64,000 nt of DNA, from positions 62,001 through 126,000 of the forward strand of contig JAYPVG010000003.1 of NCBI GenBank assembly GCA_038134485.1, written 5' to 3'. This DNA comes from NORP240 sp038134485. Its GTDB lineage: Bacteria > Pseudomonadota > Gammaproteobacteria > Pseudomonadales > Pseudohongiellaceae. Numbering within the stretch: the stretch's first letter is position 1; every line of letters begins with the position of its first letter. The notes under the pieces were generated by a model. The model saw nothing but the letters and a program-made list of their open reading frames with translations. It searched no databases and had not been told where the DNA came from. Below are positions 17,494 to 26,573 of this stretch, piece by piece. A program made the translations under genes and the position numbers.

Positions 17494-20241
17494 CTATTCT
17501 TCCCCCATGCCCCGGTCACTGACAATCAAGTTGTCAAACCTGCCATGACCGACGCCCTCGGCTTTGACGGCTTTTACCGATTCGCCTGCCACAGCGATCG
17601 GGAATGACCCCGCGCTGTCAAATACCGCCATAGAGCCAGGTTTAACTTTCTTGCGGATGCACACCGCGTAGCTTGCGCTGCCCTTTGCACTCTGCAGTTC
17701 CAGCACCGAATTTTCGCGAATCCCAAGCGTCTCCGCATCACGCGGCGAGACCGCGACATATGGTCCCGTCAGGCGTGTGCCAACCACTTTGGAGCGTGCA
17801 CTCAATTCGTCACTGCCATAGAGCTGATAAGCAGGGATCACCGAAAATTCTCCATCGCTTGATTTTGCAGACGATACAACGATGTAGTCACCCGGCGAAG
17901 TCTGCCGAGCAACCACCATGGCGTCATGGGCCGCCTGCAACAGTTCACCAGCGACTTCGTCCTGAAACTTGGTTATAGACTGGTTCGAATTCCACTGCGG
18001 CGCCCAGCTGCTGGACATCATGCTGGCGTTCTTCTGGCTACTCATGCCTTCCATCGAAAATGCCATGACCGAGTCCATATCCTGAGGTTGTTTGCCCTCG
18101 TGTACATTCTCATTTGCGCGCATGGCCGTACGACCACTATAGCGATGTGACTGCCGTGGTATCTTCATACCCTCCGGTGTCCCCGCAAGATCAGGCAACA
18201 CGCTGCTGATGCCTCTCAGAGCGGGCACAGCAGCATCACATTCCTGTAATACCTGATTGAAGCCGATTGCATCGTCGCTTAACCAGCGCCATGAAGGCTG
18301 GCTAGCAAACCCGCTTATAAACACCTGCATACTTAGCTGGGCGCGACCCTCAAAATTGACGTAAGTGCCCTTTTGCTCTGCGAACGTGGTGCAGGCAAGC
18401 ACCAGTTCTGCACGATCTGTCGTTCGGGTCGGAAGTTGATCAAGCACTACCAGAGTTTCAATGCCTCCAATAGCAGCATCCACCTGCAAGGCAGGGGCTC
18501 TGGTGTAAAGATCATTCTCCAATACGATGGCCACCTTGGCTTCACCAGTCTGCATTTTCTTTAGCGCACTACCCAGGGTTCGAGCCGGGTCTGTGATCAA
18601 ACCAAGACCCGCGGTGTTGACCTCCTTTAACAGGCAGGTCACATCTACCTGCTGCTCGCCTCCCCGCGCTTTTGCCAGCGCCATGGCGATGTTTGCCGCT
18701 GCATTTAACAATTCGATGTTACTGCCGCTGGTGCCGCACACGATAAGAGGTCGTCTTGCACTCCTGAGGTCATCTGCTATCGCGCTGACCAGAGCCGTTC
18801 TTGCCGCATCCCTCTCCTGTTCAATTACGGGCGCGGAAGGGTCGAGGGCATGGGCTATGTTACACGCTATCTGCGTCAGGCCTGGCACATCGTCAATTAC
18901 AGTCTCGCGGGCAATATCGTCGAGCCGCGAAGCGTAACCGCAAAGCTGGTAAAGAGGGCTGAGTTCGTGTTGCGCCAGTTCGCGGACTGCGCTGTCCTGC
19001 CACTGAGGAATACCGGTGGCAGCAGCCAGATCGGCAGCCTTGTTGCGCACAGACTGCCGCAGGGCCAGCGCTACCCTGGGAGCGACGTTGGTAACGTCTT
19101 CTCCAATAATCAATACCGCGTCGGCTTGCTCGATTTCCCGGATGGAGGGGCTATGGAATTGTGTGTTTCCCAGCAGCTCAATGGCGCGCTGGATCAGCCC
19201 GTGTTCCCCGTCACTGAGCCCAGAGTAAAAATTTTCTGCTCCTACCTTTTGTAGCAGCGCATAGTTCGCCTCGATACTGGCCCGGGGCGATCCAATGCCG
19301 ATCACGCTTCCCGCAGCATCTTCCAGCAGCTCCGAAAAGCGCGCGGCGCCACTTTCGAGAGACAAGGACTCACGCCCTTCTCCCTGCCCCGACAGCGCTC
19401 CATCCAGACGCTCTTCACTATTGACGAATCCGTAACCGAAGCGACCACGATCGCAAAGAAAATATCCGTTTACGTCTCCGTGATACCTGTTCACGACACG
19501 CCGCAGTTCACCGTATCGCTCACCGGGCGTGGTGTTGCACCCAACCGAGCAGCCTACACAGACAGACGGTGCGGTTTGCAGATCCCACTTTCTCGAATAA
19601 TGTGCGCTGAAAGTAGCGTCGGTAAAAACTCCCGTCGGGCACACTTCGACCAGATTCCCGCTAAATTCACTTTCCAGACAGCCATCTGCCTGGCGACCGA
19701 AGTAGGTGTAATGATGACTCGCCTGGGCAGACAAATCGGTTCCACCGGCGTAATCGTTGTAGTAGCGCACGCAGCGATAGCAAGTGATGCAACGATTCAT
19801 CTCATGGCCAACGAAAGGCCCGAGATCCTGATTTCTATGAGTGACCTTATTACGGTCATACCTGCGATAATTATGGCCAGACATGAGCGTCATGTCCTGC
19901 AGATGACACTCTCCGCCTTCCTCACATACCGGACAGTCGTGGGGATGACTGATCATCAGGCTTTCAATTACGTGCGCGCGGAAATCCCGTGCCTCATCGT
20001 CCTCAATAGAAATGATGGAGCCGTCACTGGCAGGTGTCATGCACGCCATCACCAGCGTACCGGTTGTGTCGTCTTCATTTCGGAACTGCTTTACGGCGCA
20101 CTGACGACAAGCTCCTACAGACCCCATGCACGGGTGCCAGCAGAAATACGGCAAATCGAGACCCTTGGACAGACATTCCTGCAACAGGTTGTTGTCGCCA
20201 TTCACCTCGTATGACACACCGTCAATGACAATCTTTGCCAC
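17494..20241 (-). CDS. nuoG: NADH-quinone oxidoreductase subunit G
   Basis: 915 residues from a GTG at 20241 (TTAGGAG nine bases upstream; VAKIVIDGVSYEVNG aligns with the E. coli start); an upstream ATG overlaps nuoF. The N-terminal ferredoxin domain (CWHPCMGSVGACRQCAV) is followed by a His-Cys 4Fe-4S segment (HDCPVCEEGGEC). A second set is CITCYRCVRYYNDY, and the N7-type cluster motif is CVGCSVGCNTT. The remainder is a molybdopterin-oxidoreductase-like domain that binds no Mo cofactor. It is the electron-input arm of complex I. Confidence 0.96.
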   Translation of the reverse strand: MAKIVIDGVSYEVNGDNNLLQECLSKGLDLPYFCWHPCMGSVGACRQCAVKQFRNEDDTTGTLVMACMTPASDGSIISIEDDEARDFRAHVIESLMISHPHDCPVCEEGGECHLQDMTLMSGHNYRRYDRNKVTHRNQDLGPFVGHEMNRCITCYRCVRYYNDYAGGTDLSAQASHHYTYFGRQADGCLESEFSGNLVEVCPTGVFTDATFSAHYSRKWDLQTAPSVCVGCSVGCNTTPGERYGELRRVVNRYHGDVNGYFLCDRGRFGYGFVNSEERLDGALSGQGEGRESLSLESGAARFSELLEDAAGSVIGIGSPRASIEANYALLQKVGAENFYSGLSDGEHGLIQRAIELLGNTQFHSPSIREIEQADAVLIIGEDVTNVAPRVALALRQSVRNKAADLAAATGIPQWQDSAVRELAQHELSPLYQLCGYASRLDDIARETVIDDVPGLTQIACNIAHALDPSAPVIEQERDAARTALVSAIADDLRSARRPLIVCGTSGSNIELLNAAANIAMALAKARGGEQQVDVTCLLKEVNTAGLGLITDPARTLGSALKKMQTGEAKVAIVLENDLYTRAPALQVDAAIGGIETLVVLDQLPTRTTDRAELVLACTTFAEQKGTYVNFEGRAQLSMQVFISGFASQPSWRWLSDDAIGFNQVLQECDAAVPALRGISSVLPDLAGTPEGMKIPRQSHRYSGRTAMRANENVHEGKQPQDMDSVMAFSMEGMSSQKNASMMSSSWAPQWNSNQSITKFQDEVAGELLQAAHDAMVVARQTSPGDYIVVSSAKSSDGEFSVIPAYQLYGSDELSARSKVVGTRLTGPYVAVSPRDAETLGIRENSVLELQSAKGSASYAVCIRKKVKPGSMAVFDSAGSFPIAVAGESVKAVKAEGVGHGRFDNLIVSDRGMGEE

Positions 20242-20258
20242 CCAATAGACTCCTAATT

Positions 20259-21539
20259 TCAATGCCCGTGATAGGGGCAGCACTTCTTGTGTATGTGATC
20301 TTCAAAATCCTGGCGGAAGTGCCGCAAACCGCTTCCAAGCGGTGCCATGGCACCGGGCGCTAATGCGCAAAATGTGCGGCCTGGCCCTAAATAGGTCAGG
20401 TGTTCTTCGAGAATAGTGAGATCCTGTTCTCGCCCAACTCCTTTCTCGAGATCTTCAAAAATCTGCTCGATCCAGGGCAGCCCATCCCTGCACGGCGTGC
20501 ACCAGCCACAGGATTCGTGACTGAAGAAGCGCATCAGATTGCCTATCATCCCCACCGGGCAGGTTCTGTCGTCCAAAAGAATCATCGTGCCGGTGGCAAG
20601 TCGACTACCAGCCTTACCGATGACATCATAATCGAGAGCCAGATCCAGATGCTCCGGAAGCATAAAGTCGGTAGATCCTCCACCGGGGAGAAATGCACGC
20701 AACTGGTAGCCTTCCTGCATACCGCCAGCATGTTCTTCAATAACCTCGCGAATCGTTGTACCGAAAGGCAACTCCCAGCAGCCCGGGTTCTTTACGCGGC
20801 CGCTCACGCCGAACAATTTGGTCCCAAAGTCTATACCTTTGCCAAGCGATTGATACCAGTCGACCCCATTGGCGATGATGCCCGGCAAGTTACACAGTGT
20901 CTCGACATTATTAACAATAGTTGGCTTGCCCCACAGACCGCTAACCTGGGGAAACGGAGGCTTTGCCCGAGGATTCGCGCGCTTGCCTTCCAGTGCGTTG
21001 AGCAGTGCAGTCTCTTCGCCGCAAATATAACGACCGGCGGAGGTGTGCAGGATTATCTCCAGGTCAAAACCTGTTCCCTGAATATTCTTGCCCAGCCATC
21101 CTCCCTGATGCGCCTCGCCAATGGCCTTTTTAAGGGCAGCCTCAGAGCGAATGTATTCGCCTCGCAGGAAAATGTAAGCTTTCGATGCCTGTATGGTATA
21201 GGCTGCAGCAATCATTCCCTCGATCAGCAGATGAGGATCCCCCTCCATTAATAGTCGATCCTTGAACGTCCCCGGCTCCATTTCATCAGCATTGACCACC
21301 AGATATTTCTGCTGAGGCGCGTTGTCTCCCGAAGGGACAAAACTCCATTTGAGCCCAGTTGGGAATCCCGCGCCTCCCCGGCCCTTGAGCCCGGAATCCT
21401 TGACCAGTTGCAATACATCTGCAGGGCTCATGCCCGCGGCGATTTTACTGATACTCTGGTAACCGCCAGCCGCCACGTACTGATCAAGTGCCAGCGGCGG
21501 TCTGCTCATATCGATATTTTTGGTTAAAGGCTTATCCAT
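20259..21539 (-). CDS. nuoF: NADH-quinone oxidoreductase subunit F
   Basis: 426 residues. It binds NADH and FMN and carries cluster N3. Visible are GLKGRGGAGFPTGLKW (NADH/FMN loop, about 50-65), CGEETALLNALEGKRA, and the cluster ligands in ESCGWCTPCRDG with the distal cysteine in TFCALAPGA. The C-terminus ends DHIHKKCCPYHGH. It lies between nuoE (14 bases) and nuoG (17 bases), the standard order. Confidence 0.98.
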   Translation of the reverse strand: MDKPLTKNIDMSRPPLALDQYVAAGGYQSISKIAAGMSPADVLQLVKDSGLKGRGGAGFPTGLKWSFVPSGDNAPQQKYLVVNADEMEPGTFKDRLLMEGDPHLLIEGMIAAAYTIQASKAYIFLRGEYIRSEAALKKAIGEAHQGGWLGKNIQGTGFDLEIILHTSAGRYICGEETALLNALEGKRANPRAKPPFPQVSGLWGKPTIVNNVETLCNLPGIIANGVDWYQSLGKGIDFGTKLFGVSGRVKNPGCWELPFGTTIREVIEEHAGGMQEGYQLRAFLPGGGSTDFMLPEHLDLALDYDVIGKAGSRLATGTMILLDDRTCPVGMIGNLMRFFSHESCGWCTPCRDGLPWIEQIFEDLEKGVGREQDLTILEEHLTYLGPGRTFCALAPGAMAPLGSGLRHFRQDFEDHIHKKCCPYHGH

Positions 21540-21553
21540 CCGAAATCAACCAG

Positions 21554-22093
21554 TCATTCCTTGTTTTCTGCGCGCTGTCCGCGGTACTGCGCGATAATCG
21601 TATCGATTTTTTCAGTGGTGAGATTTCGATGCATGTCAGGACCCACCATCATAACAGGAGCGCGATCGCAATCGCCAAGACACGGTACCGGAATGAAAGT
21701 GAACTCGTTATCGGCACTGGTTTCCCCGTAGTCGATATCCAGTTTTTCCTTAATATGCTGCCGAATGTTTTCGCAACCCATGATCCAGCAACTTACGCTG
21801 TCACAAAACAGGATCACGTTATTGCCCACCGGTCTCCTGAAAACCAGATTAAAAAAAGTCGCGACGCCTTCGAGATCAGCAACCGGCACTTCAAGGTATG
21901 CGGCGATGGCCAGCATACTTTCGTCGGAGACCCAGCCCTGATGTTTTTGCACGATCTTGAGCGCTTCCAGACCGACAGCTCGCTTGTCAGGATAGAGCGT
22001 CATTTCATGCTCTATCTCGCTGATTTCCTCCGCGGTTAGCTCACGCGCTCTTGGTCGACCGTCTCCGGTCGATGCGATGACATCGGCACTCAT
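21554..22093 (-). CDS. nuoE: NADH-quinone oxidoreductase subunit E
   Basis: 179 residues, a thioredoxin-like 2Fe-2S protein (cluster N1a). The four ligands appear as a C-x4-C pair in LFCDSVSCWIMG and a C-x3-C pair in CLGDCDRAPVMMV. The N-terminal helix SEIEHEMTLYPDKRAVGLEALKIVQKHQGW is recognisable by its PDKRAV and VQKHQGWVSDE blocks. It works with NuoF and NuoG in the NADH dehydrogenase module. 64 bases separate it from the corrected end of nuoCD. Confidence 0.97.
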   Translation of the reverse strand: MSADVIASTGDGRPRARELTAEEISEIEHEMTLYPDKRAVGLEALKIVQKHQGWVSDESMLAIAAYLEVPVADLEGVATFFNLVFRRPVGNNVILFCDSVSCWIMGCENIRQHIKEKLDIDYGETSADNEFTFIPVPCLGDCDRAPVMMVGPDMHRNLTTEKIDTIIAQYRGQRAENKE

Positions 22094-22157
22094 TGCTATC
22101 TCTGCCTGCTCTTCACTAATTCGCAGTCTTTTCTGCGCTCGTATTCCACTTTTCAGC

Positions 22158-23965
22158 CTACCTGTCTACGTCTGCCATAACGAAATCAATGCTGGCTATG
22201 ATGGCGATCAAGTCTGGCACCATAAAACCTNNNNNNNNNNAAAACCTCGACTTATTTCCGGGATCATTTGCAGATGCGCAAACGACGGGGTTCTGATTCG
22301 AGTTCTGTAAGAAGTAGTATTACCGTCGCTCACCAGGTAGTAACCATTAATGCCCTTGGTCGCCTCGATAGCCACGCTGACTTCACTGGGAGGTATCACA
22401 GGCCCCCAGCTGACATTCAGGAAGTGATTGATCAGCGTTTCGATATCCTGCAGGGTGCGCTCTTTTCTCGGCGGTGTAGTCAGAGGATGATCTGACTTGT
22501 AATGACCCTCCGGCATGTTATCGAGGCATTGCTTGATAATCCGCAGGCTTTGACGCATCTCTTCAACTCTAACTGCGCATCGGTCATAACAGTCACCATT
22601 GATCGCGATCGGCACGTCGAACTCAAAGTTCTCGTACCCGCTGTAAGGCCGTTGTTTGCGGTAGTCCCACTCCAATCCAGTCGCCCTAAGGCCGGGACCG
22701 GTAATTGCCCAGTCGAACGCCTGTTGAGTATTGTAAACGCCGACTCCTTGACTGCGACGCTTGAGGATACCGTTATCCATGACCATCTTGTCGTAGTCGT
22801 CAAGACGGGCGGGCATGAATTCCAGTAATTCCTTGACTCGCGTCTCCCAGCCATTGGGAAGATCTTGAGCGACTCCACCAATACGGAACCAGCCAGGGTG
22901 CATTCTTGCACCGCATATGGATTCGATTATGTTGAAAATTCGTTCCCGCTCAACGAACATGTAAAAGATCGGCGATAACTGTCCTACGTCCTGAGCAAAA
23001 GTTCCATAAAACAGCAGATGGCTGCAGATTCGGAACATTTCAGCCAGCATCACACGAATAACTTTGACCCGCTCGGGCACTTCTATTCCGGCCATTTTCT
23101 CGACTGCGAGAACATAGGGCAGGTTGTTCATTACGCCACCGAGGTAATCGATACGATCAGTGTAGGGAATAAAGGTATGCCAGGACTGGCGCTCGCCCAT
23201 TTTCTCCGCACCGCGATGGTGATAACCGATATCGGGAACCGCATCGACCAGAATCTCACCATCCAGCTGGAGCGCAATTCGAAAAGCACCGTGCACGCTG
23301 GGATGATTCGGACCGAGATTGAGAAACATAAATTCCGATGTGTCGGACTGGCGCTCCATACCCCATTCTTCGGGTACGAATTTGAGCGCCTGCTGTTCAA
23401 TATTGCCCTTTTCTTCATCGAGCGAGAACGGCTCCATTTCTGTGGCCCGGGCCGGATGCTCCTTGCGCAATGGATGTCCCTCCCAGGTCGGTGGGAGAAC
23501 CAGTCGAAAAAGATTAGGATGACCATCGAATTTGATGGCGAACATGTCCCAGACCTCGCGCTCATACCAGTTCGCGCTGGGCCAGATATCGGCAACACTG
23601 GGAGTGGACAGATCGGCGGACTGCAATGGCACCTTGACTCGCAGGTCAACGTTGCCCCGAAAAGACATCAGGTGATAGACGACCGTGAAATCACACTCGG
23701 GCTGTCCTTCACGATAAACCCGCATACGCTCGTCGATAGCAGTCAGGTCGTACATCATCTCGAAGCACGGATCCGCCTCTGCTTTCAGAAAACGGACAAA
23801 ATCCTTGACCCGACTTCGGTCGAACCAGTAGGTGGGGATTCCGTCGCAGGTCTTCTGTCTGGCAAGGATGTCCGGCCCGAAGCGCCTGTCGATGTCTTCC
23901 AGCAGCGCTACGGGAAAGGACATTCCCGACGCAGGCTTTGAGGCAGTGTTCTGGGCCAAATCCAT
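22158..23965 (-). CDS. nuoC: NADH-quinone oxidoreductase fused subunit C/D (broken only by an assembly gap)
   Basis: Fused NuoCD, typical of gammaproteobacteria (also written nuoCD). The NuoC part covers about residues 1-190 (WYEREVWDMFAIKFDGHPNLFR cut here to YEREVWDMF). NuoD follows from NLGPNHPSVHGAFR, with YHHRGAEKMGE and the quinone-site region. A 10-N gap at 22231-22240 is flanked on both sides by AAAACCT. Dropping the Ns and one copy gives a continuous frame through EISRGFMVPDLIAIIASID to the TAG at 22158-22160. That yields 596 residues, the normal fusion length and C-terminus. Read literally, the record shifts frame and stops falsely at 22208. Two modules, one polypeptide, in the peripheral arm. 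Confidence 0.96.
22231..22240. other. Scaffold gap (10 N) with duplicated 7-base flank
   Basis: Ten Ns are preceded by AAAACCT (22224-22230) and followed by AAAACCT (22241-22247). Collapsing the gap to a single copy restores the nuoCD frame exactly, so the gap holds no missing sequence and adds 17 false bases. Confidence 0.95.
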
Positions 23966-24017
23966 ACTTCTAAACTACTTTAATAATTTAATTTATCTAT
24001 TTATTTTATATGTATTT

Positions 24018-24659
24018 TTAGACTTCATCAGGTGATCGAAGCTCGGTGGCAGCTATCCGCTCGTCATGGCGTCGGACACGCTGAATTTGCTTCTCTTCTT
24101 TACGATAAATGCCCTGATCGTTGATCACCCAACTCAGCGGTCGACGTTCCGCGCCAATCGATTCCTGCAACAGAACCAGACCCTGAAGTAGCGCTTCCGG
24201 GCGCGGCGGACAACCGGACACGTAAACGTCTACAGGAAGGAACTTGTCCACGCCCTGGACTACTGAATAAATGTCGTACATTCCCCCTGAGTTGGCACAC
24301 GAACCCATGGAAATCACCCAGCGCGGCTCCAGCAACTGTTCATAGAGCAGCTGCACTACCGGTGCCATTTTTCGAAAGACAGTACCGGCAATTACAATCA
24401 TATCCGCCTGACGTGGAGTTCCCCTGATGACTTCAGAGCCGAATCTGGCGATGTCGTGCCGACTGGTGAATGCTGTAGCCATTTCCACGTAGCAGCAGGA
24501 AAGCCCGAAGTTAAATGGCCAGATAGAATTTTTTCGCCCCCAGGCCACCATGTCTTCCAGCTTGGCCATCATCACATTGCGACGAATGAATTCGTCAAAG
24601 CTGTTAGCTCCGCGACGCGGCGACGGAGCGTCCTCGGGTCTTTGCAGCTGATAGCTCAT
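24018..24659 (-). CDS. nuoB: NADH-quinone oxidoreductase subunit B
   Basis: 213 residues. It carries cluster N2, the last iron-sulfur centre before quinone. The ligands are the tandem cysteines in GLSCCYVEMA, the cysteine in SMGSCANSGGMYD and the cysteine in VSGCPPRPEALLQG. Its ATG overlaps the nuoA TGA (ATGA at 24656-24659), implying coupled translation. A 52-base gap separates it from nuoCD. Confidence 0.98.
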   Translation of the reverse strand: MSYQLQRPEDAPSPRRGANSFDEFIRRNVMMAKLEDMVAWGRKNSIWPFNFGLSCCYVEMATAFTSRHDIARFGSEVIRGTPRQADMIVIAGTVFRKMAPVVQLLYEQLLEPRWVISMGSCANSGGMYDIYSVVQGVDKFLPVDVYVSGCPPRPEALLQGLVLLQESIGAERRPLSWVINDQGIYRKEEKQIQRVRRHDERIAATELRSPDEV

Positions 24660-25111
24660 AATTTGAATTCCTTTTTATTAACCACTCCACCCGGCCCTCG
24701 GATCATTCCAAGCTCGCGTTTTTGAGTCTGGGTACGCCAATCAAGCGCACCGATGCGCCAGAGGTAAACGAGGGCCGCTGTGAGAATCACAATGAAAACT
24801 GTAATTTCAACAAACCCCGGCCAACCAGCTTCCCTCACCACTACCGCCCAGGCAAAAAGAAAAACGACCTCGAGATCGAAAATAATGAATAGGATCGCGG
24901 TAAGATAAAAATGAACAGAGATTTTAAACTGGGCACTACCCACCGAAATGATGCCGGATTCGAAGGGGAGATTTTTACCTGGCTGACTGACCCGCTGCCC
25001 CAATAAATAGGACAACCCCAGCATGGTAAAAACCAGAAGCAGTACGCAAGCCGTGTAAAACAAGAACGGACGCGATGCTTCCAGAACACCGGCTGCTGTA
25101 TCCAAACCCAA
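24656..25111 (-). CDS. nuoA: NADH-quinone oxidoreductase subunit A
   Basis: 151 residues, three membrane helices, first gene of the operon. The conserved loop KNLPFESGIISVGSAQFK is at about residues 46-63, with FDLEVVFLFAWAV in the second helix and YLWRIGALDW near the end. The start is a TTG at 25111 with AGGGG four bases upstream; a second TTG at 25105 has the better spacing and may be the real start. The overlap with nuoB couples the pair. Confidence 0.93.
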   Translation of the reverse strand: MGLDTAAGVLEASRPFLFYTACVLLLVFTMLGLSYLLGQRVSQPGKNLPFESGIISVGSAQFKISVHFYLTAILFIIFDLEVVFLFAWAVVVREAGWPGFVEITVFIVILTAALVYLWRIGALDWRTQTQKRELGMIRGPGGVVNKKEFKL

Positions 25112-25411
25112 TTTTCCCCTGGTGAATTGCTGGTCAGACCTGGCCGAACAGAATCCTTGTGGATGCCCCTGCCCGAGCGTGCCGCAAAATTACCACTCTG
25201 CATAAGTGAAGGCAAGTGATTTGCCAGACTGAATCCCTAGAATCAAACTGCGGAGCCTGCTTCCCGGGTCGAAGACTTGCGAATTGTATTTGGAGAGGGT
25301 TTCTGTTGCCCGCCGACGATCAGATTACATCCTGATCTTCAGTGCGACTGCCCCTTCATTAACTACCATCAACGTTCAAGCGAGCAGTGATTGCCATTGT
25401 CGCCGAGATTG
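25112..25411 (-). promoter_or_regulatory. Upstream region of the nuo operon with a sigma-70-like promoter
   Basis: 300 gene-free bases between apbE and nuoA. A good candidate promoter reads toward nuoA: -35 TTGCCT (complement of 25210-25215), a 17-base spacer, and -10 TAATTT (complement of 25187-25192). This predicts a 5' leader of about 70 bases. The rest shows a short inverted repeat GATCAG/CTGATC near 25318-25337 and no reading frame that looks coding. Confidence 0.55.
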
Positions 25412-26464
25412 TCAGAGTCCGGACGAGTCGAGATAGTACGCGAACTGAGCAGTGAAGCGACCTTCGAATGCATCAGCGGTGCGGACTATGAAGTAGACAG
25501 CCAATCCCGCATTACTAACAAGCGCCATACCGGCGTCGAAACCCATCACCATAAGGGCTGTTGCCAGAGCATCAGCGCGAGCTGTTGAGTTATTTATGAC
25601 ATAAACCGCAGCCAGATTATGGCTGACGGGTTTGCCCGTGAGCGGGCTGATTTCGTGAGAGTATCGAACCCCGTCCAGTTCAAAGAAATTTCGATAATCT
25701 CCCGACCCCGCAATGGCCAGTTCTTCGCCGCGCGAATCAAGCACAGCAAAAATCTGTACAGCATCTTCCACGGGGCTTTCGACTGCCGGAATCCAGGCTT
25801 GTCCGCCAGGCTTCAGGCCTTTTAGTCTGAGTTCACCGCCAACCTCTAAAAAATAACAATCCACGCCAATGCTATCGAAATAAGCCGCCACCTGATCAAC
25901 TGCGAAGCCCTTTGCAATCCCACTGAGGTCAATGTATATCTCTTCGTCCCGGCGTAAAGTCGACTGCTCTGGATCGATACTCAGATGCTGGTAACCCACT
26001 TTTTGCTGAGCTTGACTGATCTGATCCTCGCTAGGCACCTGATTCAGATTCGCCGAAGGACCGAAACCCCAAAGATTGACCAGCGGCCCTACGGTTACAT
26101 CAAAGGCCCCGCCAGTGAATTCGCTGACTTCTCTCGCCAGCATCGTGACTTCCAGCAATTCCCGCGAAACCCGAACTGGCTGACCAACAGGTGAGCGATT
26201 GAAACGCGACAACTCTGATTGCTCTGCGTAAGTGGAAAATACCTGTCGATCAAGTCGCTCCAGTAACGCAGAAACATCACTCTGAACTTTGGCGCGGCTG
26301 AAATTTTCTGGCAATCCAACATACTGTAGCTGGTATGTTGTGCCCATGGTATAGCCTGACAGTTGCTGAATCTCATCGGCTTCGTCGGCCGCGAAGAGAA
26401 GAAGTAGGAGCAGAGCGCCAGAAACGACAAGTGGGATACCGAACCGGGGTAGGATTCCGATCAT
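25412..26464 (-). CDS. apbE: FAD:protein FMN transferase (ApbE)
   Basis: 350 residues from the ATG at 26464; a TTG at 26500 is possible. It has an N-terminal hydrophobic export or anchor segment (SGALLLLLLFA) and a periplasmic ApbE domain. That domain shows GYTMGTTYQLQY, GAFDVTVGPLVNLWGFG, IDLSGIAKGFAVD, the flavin-binding EVGGELRLKG and HEISPLTGKPV, and the metal-binding ADALATALMVMG. ApbE covalently attaches FMN to Thr/Ser of Nqr, Rnf and related proteins. Here it sits 300 bases upstream of complex I on the same strand, although complex I is not itself a known ApbE substrate. Confidence 0.93.
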   Translation of the reverse strand: MIGILPRFGIPLVVSGALLLLLLFAADEADEIQQLSGYTMGTTYQLQYVGLPENFSRAKVQSDVSALLERLDRQVFSTYAEQSELSRFNRSPVGQPVRVSRELLEVTMLAREVSEFTGGAFDVTVGPLVNLWGFGPSANLNQVPSEDQISQAQQKVGYQHLSIDPEQSTLRRDEEIYIDLSGIAKGFAVDQVAAYFDSIGVDCYFLEVGGELRLKGLKPGGQAWIPAVESPVEDAVQIFAVLDSRGEELAIAGSGDYRNFFELDGVRYSHEISPLTGKPVSHNLAAVYVINNSTARADALATALMVMGFDAGMALVSNAGLAVYFIVRTADAFEGRFTAQFAYYLDSSGL

Positions 26465-26573
26465 AAAAACTTGTCCCGATGTATGGTTTCTGTCTATCAA
26501 CCATCACCTACCGAAGCTCGCCGAGAGAAGACCAGAATACTGACCGAAATATGCCTCTGCAGAGCAGTAGTTT

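Noticed and set aside
19480..20214. 244-codon open frame on the plus strand
   Set aside because: Antisense to the conserved cysteine-rich part of nuoG; a shadow frame.
20400..21251. 283-codon open frame on the plus strand
   Set aside because: Antisense to nuoF, no ribosome site, no family resemblance.
22208..22230. Apparent frameshifted end of nuoCD
   Set aside because: Caused by the artificial N gap and duplicated flank; the corrected frame ends at 22158.
23018..23941. 307-codon open frame on the plus strand
   Set aside because: It lies wholly antisense to nuoCD and its open length follows from the codon use of that gene; no recognisable protein content.
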